Part shown: piece after piece, positions 58,517-64,000 of the stretch
How the letters are laid out: each line of letters starts with the position of its first letter
Numbering within the stretch: the first letter of the stretch is position 1
NCBI RefSeq assembly: GCF_022321485.1
Contig: NZ_JAKOGG010000009.1
Coordinates: 1-64,000, forward strand
Direction of reading: 5' to 3'
DNA from: Shewanella electrica
GTDB taxonomy: Bacteria; Pseudomonadota; Gammaproteobacteria; Enterobacterales; Shewanellaceae
Length of the DNA: 64,000 nt
The notes under the pieces: generated by a model
Database searches by the model: none
What the model was told of the DNA's origin: nothing
The model's input: only the letters and a program-made list of their open reading frames with translations
Made by a program: the position numbers and the translations under genes

Positions 58517-58914
58517 TCATCGCTTGGGATTATCCGTTCATAACGGTCACAGGAGGGATTTTCACGCCAAAAAACAGCGAATGTCATCGACCCATTATTT
58601 ACCCCCAAAATGCTTCCCGACATTGCCAAATAATGGTTCGATGCACTCTCGATAGCGATGCGCCCACAATGACCAGCGCCGCAAACTTGTTCCCGCCACG
58701 GTAAATCACCGCTGAAAAATAACGCTAAATTGCCCTTAAGTTTGTCTTTACAAAGGCGATAAATAAGACAATGGTCTGCTGAGTTGTACATGCGCCTTCG
58801 CGCCATGAAAACTCTTCTATACTGTTCGATATCCTCCCTTAAATTACCAAATCTATTGGTAGCATCCAGTTGAGCACGAACCTGATTAGGTGTCTCTCGC
58901 TAGGAGTTTCAACC
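58517..58914. other. Intergenic region upstream of the chemoreceptor gene
   Basis: About 400 bases with no supported gene. A 98-codon minus-strand frame (58510-58806) has no recognisable motif and an atypical composition. The chemoreceptor ribosome binding site TAGGAG is at its right end (58901-58906). Confidence 0.5.
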
Positions 58915-60807
58915 ATGAAAACAACGCTAAAAACACGCCTACTCGCCTCCAGTATGTTGATGGTGTTACTGACGGTAGTGGCGTTGGTTGTGATGTCTTC
59001 CTACTTTATTCGTTCTAACGCTATGAGTTCGACCGAGCGCGAGGTGCAATCGTTAATTGATACCTTTGCCACTGGCATGGGTAACTGGGTAAACGACCGA
59101 CAAAACACGGTGAAATCGCTCGGCAATACCATTGAAAACCATCCCGGCCAAGATGTGACACCGTTTCTGATGGAGGCTTACCAAGCATTAGGTTTTGGCT
59201 TGAGCTATTACGGCGATGAACAGGGCAATATGTTCCGCCAAGACCCATCATTGTACGTCGCAGGTTATGACCCACGGGTACGCGATTGGTACAAAGGGGC
59301 GAAAGCGAGCGGTAAATTGTTTGTCAGTGCGCCATACATCAGCGCGACCACCAAAACGCAGGTTATTACTATTGCGCAACCGGTGCAAAAGGACGGTCAA
59401 CTCATCGGTGTTGCTGCCAGTAACGTGGAGATCGGCGTGTTGACTGACTCGGTACGCCGTCTGTCATTGCCCGGTGATGGCTACGGTATTTTGCTGCAAC
59501 GTAACGGCGTGATTGTGAGCCATCCCAAAGCGGAGCTGAACAACAAACCCATCACCGATTTTGGCAGCCAATTTACTGATAGCTGGCTGCGGCAACGTGC
59601 TAGCTCCAACAAGTTAGATCAATTTGATTTTAATGGCTCGACCAAACTGTTTTATGTGGCCGATATTCCTAACACCGACTGGTCGTTAATTTTCGTCATC
59701 GATAAAGCCAGCATTATGGCAGAAGCCACCAAACTGGCGTGGCTGATGATCGCCATGGGTGCTGGTTTTCTGGTGTTGTTCGCTTTGATCTTGATGGCCG
59801 TGTTTAAAATGCAGTTTAAAGATCTTGAGCGTGTATCCGCCGCGCTGAATGAGATTTCACAAGGGGCAGGGGATCTCACCGTGAGCATCAAAACCCAAAA
59901 CGCCCATGACGAAATTGGTGTGTTAGCCCATGGCTTCAACCTGTTTGTGGCGCATCTGCACGGCATGATTAGCCGCATGGGTGACATCGCCACTCAATTG
60001 GGAGCGCAATCGACGGATGCCCGTGGCTCCGCCGAGCAAAACCAACAACACATCACCATTCAGCAAGATGAAATCACCATGGTCGCTACCGCCGTAACAG
60101 AAATGGCTAGCGCCACCGAGGAGATTGCCAGCAACGCCGAACTCACGGCACAAACCTCGCAAGATGCGGTGAAACTGGCGGAAAGCGGTCAACAGCAGGT
60201 GATGAAGAGTCAAACTTCCATTCGCAATCTGGCGGATGAAGTATCCAATGCTGGTCATATCATCAGTGAGCTGAATCAGCACTCGCAGAAGATCAACGGC
60301 ATTTTGCTGACCATTAGCGGCATTTCGGAACAGACCAACTTGCTGGCGTTGAATGCCGCCATTGAGGCTGCCCGTGCCGGTGAGCAAGGTCGCGGTTTTG
60401 CCGTGGTAGCGGATGAAGTGCGGGTGTTATCGCAACGTACCCATGCCTCTACGCAAGAGATCCAAGCGATGATTGAAACCTTGCAACGCACCGCCTCTAA
60501 AGCGGTGGCATCGATGGAAAACAGCCATCGCATGGCCGAAATGAGCGTGGGCGACGTGGAAACCGCCAGCAACAGTTTGCAGCAGATCAACAGCGCCATT
60601 AACCAGATTTCCGACATGGCGAGCCAGATTGCCACCGCCGCAGAGGAACAAACCTCGGTCACCAGCGAGATCAACCGCAACACCGAAGCGATTCGCGAAG
60701 TGTCGTTAGGCTTGTCTGATGGGGCCATAGAGTCCACCCACAAAGCGCATCAACTGTCGGAGTTGGCCCACGCGCTGCAAAGCGAAGTCGGCCGCTTCAA
60801 GCTCTAA
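58915..60807 (+). CDS. Methyl-accepting chemotaxis protein with dCache domain
   Basis: 630 residues: membrane helix 1 (about 10-33), periplasmic dCache_1 sensor (about 40-270), helix 2 (about 278-300), HAMP, and a cytoplasmic signalling domain with hairpin tip [34 protein letters not shown]. The sensor has [11 protein letters not shown] and APYIS, which resemble part of the amino-acid-binding dCache motif, but the position usually Asp (GVVGxDI) is Asn here (AASNVEI), so the ligand may differ. No C-terminal CheR/CheB pentapeptide. Monocistronic; AGGAG precedes ATG 58915. Confidence 0.93.
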   Translation: MKTTLKTRLLASSMLMVLLTVVALVVMSSYFIRSNAMSSTEREVQSLIDTFATGMGNWVNDRQNTVKSLGNTIENHPGQDVTPFLMEAYQALGFGLSYYGDEQGNMFRQDPSLYVAGYDPRVRDWYKGAKASGKLFVSAPYISATTKTQVITIAQPVQKDGQLIGVAASNVEIGVLTDSVRRLSLPGDGYGILLQRNGVIVSHPKAELNNKPITDFGSQFTDSWLRQRASSNKLDQFDFNGSTKLFYVADIPNTDWSLIFVIDKASIMAEATKLAWLMIAMGAGFLVLFALILMAVFKMQFKDLERVSAALNEISQGAGDLTVSIKTQNAHDEIGVLAHGFNLFVAHLHGMISRMGDIATQLGAQSTDARGSAEQNQQHITIQQDEITMVATAVTEMASATEEIASNAELTAQTSQDAVKLAESGQQQVMKSQTSIRNLADEVSNAGHIISELNQHSQKINGILLTISGISEQTNLLALNAAIEAARAGEQGRGFAVVADEVRVLSQRTHASTQEIQAMIETLQRTASKAVASMENSHRMAEMSVGDVETASNSLQQINSAINQISDMASQIATAAEEQTSVTSEINRNTEAIREVSLGLSDGAIESTHKAHQLSELAHALQSEVGRFKL

Positions 60808-60926
60808 TCAATCAAACGCCTTCAAGCAGGTTAACCGCAGGCATAAGCGTGATAGAGTGGCACTTTGGTCACTTCGCGCTGATGCCTAAATAGCCGTAAC
60901 GCGATGACTTGCTTGAGGGAACACGA

Positions 60927-61766
60927 TTGAACGCTAGCAAACTATTTTATGCCGCTATCATCATGCTACTTGGTCACTGCTGGGCGGCTTCGGCACTGGC
61001 GCAAGATGTCAGCGCTGCGCCGCTAACCATCGGTGAAAGTGTGCAGTTCACATCGAGCGTGCTGAATGAATCGCGCCAACTCAATATCTATCTGCCCCAG
61101 AGTTATTCCCACAATCCCACGCAAAGCTACCCAGTGATTTACCTGCTTGATGGTTCAATGGATGAAGACTTTTTACATATCGCTGGATTGAGCCAATTTG
61201 CCGCGTATCCTTGGATCGGCATGTTGCCCGAATCCATCGTGGTGGGCATCGCCAATGTTGACCGAAAGCGCGACTTTACCGCCGCGCCCAATAATCCGCA
61301 GGATCAACGTGATTTTCCTACTGCGGGCGGTTCGGCCAAATTTATACAAATGCTGGCGGAAGAAATTCAGCCCTTGATCAAACAGCGTTACCGCAGCAAC
61401 GGCCAGCGTACCCTGATTGGGCAATCGCTCGGTGGCTTGGTCGCCACTGAAATACTGTTCAAGCGGCCTGAACTGTTTGATAACTACATCGTCATCAGTC
61501 CCAGCTTATGGTGGAACCAAGGTGCGTTGCTCAATGCGCCATTACCGACGTTTAAACAACCGGTGGCGGTATTTGTTGGTGTGGGCAAAGAGGGCGCGGA
61601 GATGGAAAATCTTGCCAAGCAGCTGTTTGAAAAACTTGATAAACAGGCGTCACCACAGCTGCAAGTGAGCTTTCAGTATTTCCCTCAACTTGACCACGGC
61701 GATGCGTTGCATCTGGCCGTTTATGCCGCCTTTGAACAGCTGTTTTCAGTGCCAGCGGTGCATTAA
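60927..61766 (+). CDS. Exported alpha/beta-hydrolase esterase (enterochelin-esterase-like fold)
   Basis: About 279 residues with a signal peptide cleaved near SALA-QD. After VQFTSSVLNESRQLNIYLPQSY comes VIYLLDGSMDEDFLHI, the nucleophile elbow LIGQSLGG with Ser167 and the histidine segment QLDHGDALHLAVY. The fold matches the esterase D/IroE/Fes-like group, which hydrolyses esters such as siderophore lactones or S-formylglutathione; being exported and lacking iron genes beside it, the substrate is open. TTG 60927 has GAGGGA 6 bases ahead; TTG 60909 is less good. Confidence 0.82.
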   Translation: MNASKLFYAAIIMLLGHCWAASALAQDVSAAPLTIGESVQFTSSVLNESRQLNIYLPQSYSHNPTQSYPVIYLLDGSMDEDFLHIAGLSQFAAYPWIGMLPESIVVGIANVDRKRDFTAAPNNPQDQRDFPTAGGSAKFIQMLAEEIQPLIKQRYRSNGQRTLIGQSLGGLVATEILFKRPELFDNYIVISPSLWWNQGALLNAPLPTFKQPVAVFVGVGKEGAEMENLAKQLFEKLDKQASPQLQVSFQYFPQLDHGDALHLAVYAAFEQLFSVPAVH

Positions 61767-61823
61767 GCGGTTGATCTGTCGCGCTGTATGACGCCATAAG
61801 TTGGGCTTGAACTAGGAAATAAC

Positions 61824-62081
61824 ATGACAATGGCTTTACCGAGCGGTTGGCTCGAACTGACCGACAACGAAGCTCCCATCATCCGCTGTTATCAAAAAAC
61901 CTATGCTGATGGTTTAGCGGTGTTGCTCACCATTGCGCAGCGCAATGATGGTTATGAATTATGGTCGTCAGCGGAGAGCCGCTGTGCTGGCCCGGCGGAA
62001 AACTGCGATTCGCAGCATCATCATCTGGAGGCGGCCATCGCCGCCGCGTTAGCTGAAATGACGGCGTGGGATAATAATTGA
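61824..62081 (+). CDS. Small protein of unknown function
   Basis: 85 residues, unrecognised. It reads as an alternating strand pattern (WLELTDNEAPIIRCYQKTYADGLAVLLTIAQ) followed by a Cys/His-containing region (SRCAGPAENCDSQHHHLEAAIAAALAEMTAW). Three cysteines. No signal peptide. AGGAAATAAC precedes ATG 61824, which supports translation. It is the last ordinary chromosomal gene before the cassette region. Confidence 0.6.
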   Translation: MTMALPSGWLELTDNEAPIIRCYQKTYADGLAVLLTIAQRNDGYELWSSAESRCAGPAENCDSQHHHLEAAIAAALAEMTAWDNN

Positions 62082-62665
62082 TGTCGCTGAAACCATAAGC
62101 TGACATAATTTTTGGTTAAGCCCATTTACGAGCCGCTTCACGTAAGACAATTACAAATTCAATATATCTTCTGCCGAAGTCGCTGGTGCTAGGAATTGTT
62201 TGCCCCAAAACGAGCTAACTCGTTGTCTGTGGCGCAGTCAAACACAGACTTTCTCGCCTATAAATTTTCATCCATTTCACTCAAATCTTGCTATTTCGAG
62301 CGATGCCTAAAAACTGGACGGGCATACAGTCATATTGAAATCATGGCGATTTTTATCCCAACTTCGTGCGCGTTTTTACTGGTTCAACAAGATAAATGCG
62401 TATGCGCACTAATAAAATGTTTTATTTATTACAATAGGTTAGCAATGTAGTGCTGTGTTATTGTTACAGGTTATTTTGATATCAGAAATCCGTCTAGCGA
62501 AGTTTAATTTTTCGGGCTCGCTTGAAGCGAGCTTGCACGCAGCCACCGCCAGCCAGCTTCAAGTAAGGAGCAAACATTCTCAATGTTGGCGGAATACGGC
62601 GAGTTCAGAGACAAGGAAGCCAAATAGCCTATCATTATGCGCACCTTCTAGGTAATCTGTTACTC
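62082..62665. other. AT-rich non-coding stretch at the left edge of the cassette array
   Basis: About 580 bases with no convincing gene. Present are a short palindrome AACGAG-CTAA-CTCGTT (62208-62223), a hairpin GCTCGCT-TGA-AGCGAGC near 62517-62533, and TTATGCGCACCTTC (62635-62648), which resembles an IS5-type terminus and recurs at 49604-49617. Small frames such as 62455-62655 show no family signal. It is too short for an intact integrase gene. Confidence 0.5.
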
Positions 62666-62725
62666 ACAAAACCAGCCACGGCAACGGACACGGAAAACCG
62701 CGCCGTTGCGTTAAGAGCGTTAGGC
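62666..62725 (+). repeat. attC-like site 1 (integron cassette recombination site)
   Basis: A 60-bp imperfect palindrome ending in GTTAGGC (62719-62725), a full match to the R' core GTTRRRY. The inner arms CAACGG-A-CACGG and CCGCGCCGTTG pair with an unpaired base on one side, as in attC L boxes. The R'' core (ACAAAAC, 62666-62672) is degenerate. The cassette gene starts 18 bases after it. Confidence 0.65.
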
Positions 62726-62743
62726 ATCTGTTCTAGGATAGAA

Positions 62744-63235
62744 ATGTTTCAGAAGTTTTTAGTTGTGTCTCAAGTCCTTTTGGCCGTCATTTATTCGTCG
62801 GCGGGGTTCAGTAAACTGTTTCATTGGTTCCCCAATATTATTGGGCCGGTCTGGTTAATTGACGAATTGGCTAAATACAATTTAGGCTTGTTTGGTTATT
62901 TTATTGCCCTATCACAGCTTGTTGTCGGGTTTTTGTTGTTTTTCCCTAAACTTCGCTTAATTGCTTCAATTCTTCTTTTACCTATACATCTGTGTATTAC
63001 CGTTGTGCCTATTTCGCTTGGTTGGCAAGGTACTCCTATCGTCAATGTAATTTTACTCGCTATGCTTTTAGCGCTTTTATTCGACGACAGGAAAAAACTA
63101 TTTTTATTACTGCGTAGCAATAATTCCTTCCATGCAAAAAACATCAAGGTTGTTTATTGGGCTAGTTTCGTTTTATTCTGGCTCGTAACATTTTTTATTA
63201 AGTATGGCAACTTCGTCGCTAACAATTCGCTGTAG
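62744..63235 (+). CDS. Cassette gene 1: DoxX/MauE-like membrane protein
   Basis: 163 residues with four or five membrane helices. The N-terminal half SQVLLAVIYSSAGFSKLFHWFPN and GLFGYFIALSQLVVGFLLFFPKLRLIASILLLPIHLCI has the layout of DoxX/MauE-like small membrane proteins, which include subunits of thiol-redox or methylamine systems; the role here is unknown. Codon use is AT-rich, unlike the chromosomal genes. AGGA lies 5 bases before ATG 62744. It is framed by attC-like sites, so it is probably a mobile integron cassette. Confidence 0.75.
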   Translation: MFQKFLVVSQVLLAVIYSSAGFSKLFHWFPNIIGPVWLIDELAKYNLGLFGYFIALSQLVVGFLLFFPKLRLIASILLLPIHLCITVVPISLGWQGTPIVNVILLAMLLALLFDDRKKLFLLLRSNNSFHAKNIKVVYWASFVLFWLVTFFIKYGNFVANNSL

Positions 63236-63321
63236 TCGTTCCCTCCAGTCACTGGGACAAAAATATGGGGCCGCTGCGCGATTATAGCCCCATATCTTTA
63301 CCCCTAAGCGGGGAGTTAAGT
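63229..63321 (+). repeat. attC-like site 2 (degenerate)
   Basis: Ends in GTTAAGT (63315-63321), a full match to GTTRRRY. The centre forms a strong hairpin TATGGGGC/GCCCCATA (15-base loop), with outer arms TCCC...GGGA and CCCC...GGGG approximately mirrored. The R'' core is not conserved (GTAGTCG). It overlaps the end of cassette gene 1, and gene 2 starts 13 bases after it. Confidence 0.5.
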
Positions 63322-63334
63322 TTCCAAGGAAGTT

Positions 63335-63685
63335 ATGAGCCAGAATATAGAAATCATAGATCTAGGTTTTTCGGTTGCTGATGCCGAAGAAATCAAGTTC
63401 AAATTTGATGGTGCTGACCTTGTATTGGAATTCAATGATTGGCAAGAAAACCACATCACTATCAAGTGCGAGAACACGTTGGGTTTTAAATTTCAAAATG
63501 CAGAATACGAGCTTTCTGAATCAGAGCTCTTTGATTCTTGTCACATCGTACAGGACTCTGAGTGGGTGAAAGAGCATCTGAAACAAGGTGAAGCCTGGGA
63601 AGGTGAAAATTGGCTTCACTATAAATTAAACTTTAATGCGGCTGGAGTGGTCGAGGTTCTATGTTCCAAACTAGCCAAAACTTAA
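63335..63685 (+). CDS. Cassette gene 2: acidic orphan protein
   Basis: 116 residues, not recognised. Acidic and aromatic-rich with a beta-strand pattern (IKFKFDGADLVLEFNDWQENHITIKCE, FKFQNAEYEL) and two cysteines before the last one in VLCSKLAKT. The size, acidity and beta content recall cassette-borne or immunity-type proteins, but no family is assigned. AAGGA is 4 bases before ATG 63335. Its stop codon lies within the first core of the next attC, the typical tight fit of cassette genes. Confidence 0.7.
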   Translation: MSQNIEIIDLGFSVADAEEIKFKFDGADLVLEFNDWQENHITIKCENTLGFKFQNAEYELSESELFDSCHIVQDSEWVKEHLKQGEAWEGENWLHYKLNFNAAGVVEVLCSKLAKT

Positions 63686-63751
63686 CAAGGCCAGGTACAA
63701 TCGCCCATTCGGGGCTGGACCTCAGCACTGCATGCTGTGGCTGCGTTAGCT
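63680..63751 (+). repeat. attC-like site 3
   Basis: 72 bp from ACTTAAC (63680-63686, a full match to R'' RYYYAAC) to GTTAGCT (63745-63751, 6 of 7 for R' GTTRRRY). Left arm AAGGCCAG and the complement of the right arm, GCAGCCACAG, pair imperfectly with an unpaired base; CAGCA-CTGCA-TGCTG forms an inner hairpin. The best attC of the three. Confidence 0.75.
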
Positions 63752-63786
63752 CATAGCAATTTTTATCCGAAACTAACTCGTTAGAG

Positions 63787-64000
63787 TTAACGCTTTAACT
63801 CGAAAATGTCCAAAAGTTTGTTACCTTTCCCAACCGGTAGTGCATTAAGCCACTCTTGCAATTTGTCATCGGACTTCAGTGTTTTTACGAGCCAAATCAA
63901 AACCATGTTTAATGCCAGATAGCACTTCTGCTTCGTATGATTTGTCTGTGCCAACCAATTCTGCCAGCGCGATACCGAGTTCATTGGCGAGATCGCAAAG
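63787..64000 (-). pseudogene. Cassette gene 3: partial minus-strand gene with apparent frameshift
   Basis: Reading in from the window edge, one frame encodes LANELGIALAELVGTDKSYE then AEVLSGIKHGFDLARKN and stops at 63866-63868 after four more codons. The neighbouring frame continues sensibly as TLKSDDKLQEWLNALPVGKG then NKLLDIFELKR, with stop at 63787-63789. Removing one base from the A5 run at 63882-63886 would join them into one plausible helical protein. It may be a true frameshift, a sequence error or a recoding site. The 5' end is outside the window; no function assigned. Confidence 0.55.

Noticed and set aside
58510-58806. 98-codon minus-strand open frame between the RND pump and the chemoreceptor
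   Set aside because: No family motif, no ribosome binding site, unusual amino-acid composition, and it overlaps the pump terminator region.
62196-62655. Two small plus-strand frames in the region before attC site 1
   Set aside because: No recognisable motif or ribosome binding site; AT-rich low-information sequence. Also examined for an integrase remnant and none was seen.

Overview
The window is a stretch of gammaproteobacterial chromosome, almost certainly from Shewanella or a very close relative. The strongest marker is CymA (13138-13701), the 187-residue tetrahaem menaquinol dehydrogenase that defines Shewanella anaerobic respiration. The other housekeeping genes (NsrR, SecB/GpsA, NfuA, LexA/SulA, PlsB, GreB, ModEABC, OmpR/EnvZ) are all of gammaproteobacterial type and often keep the gene order known for the group. 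Most of the window is core genome at high coding density; the last ~2 kb is different.

Layout. 1-6.8 kb: tRNA-Asp, a cysteine-cluster protein with NsrR, the gpmI-envC-yibQ operon (minus strand), a membrane rhodanese, then secB-gpsA. 6.8-12.7 kb: a minus-strand copper/silver-type efflux locus (CusA, CusB with three heavy-metal-binding repeats, a small protein with two more, and a Cys/His-rich CopL-like protein), with no outer-membrane channel gene. 13.1-16.1 kb: cymA, then a Fur-boxed TonB-dependent receptor. 16.4-24.1 kb: tex, a Gln-rich unknown, bioH/comF (divergent), nfuA, a MATE exporter and a polysaccharide deacetylase. 24.3-27.4 kb: a tightly coupled operon of a polyprenyl-phosphate sugar transferase, a VTT/DedA-like membrane protein and an ArnT-like GT-C transferase, which together look like a complete periplasmic glycan-modification module. 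27.5-32.6 kb: lexA-sulA with two SOS boxes, plsB with an aromatic amino-acid permease, tRNA-Gly(CCC). 32.7-40 kb: TorF-like porin, an unrecognised 884-residue acidic protein flanked by hairpins, greB, and yqiJ-yqiK (flotillin). 40-46.7 kb: modE and modABC around a clear ModE operator, ompR-envZ, a peroxiredoxin and a DUF2937-like protein. 47-58.5 kb: a second MATE exporter, an unknown secreted protein, a MITE-like element, katG, a hipA remnant, and a LysR/oxidoreductase/MexEF-type RND locus. 58.9-62.1 kb: a chemoreceptor, a secreted esterase and a small unknown.

62.1-64 kb: AT-richer sequence with three attC-like recombination sites around small unrelated genes (a DoxX/MauE-like membrane protein, an acidic orphan, and a minus-strand gene with an apparent frameshift). 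This is an integron gene-cassette array. No integrase gene is present on the side where attI would be expected, so it looks like a cassette cluster lacking an integrase, or an array whose integrase lies elsewhere.

Mobile-DNA traces elsewhere are a 269-bp MITE-like element with 20-bp inverted ends (49146-49414), a 64-bp core shared (61/64) between that element and a second small element downstream of cymA (13797-13911), an isolated copy of the MITE terminus near tRNA-Gly, and two IS5-like terminal motifs. No CRISPR array, prophage or rRNA was seen.
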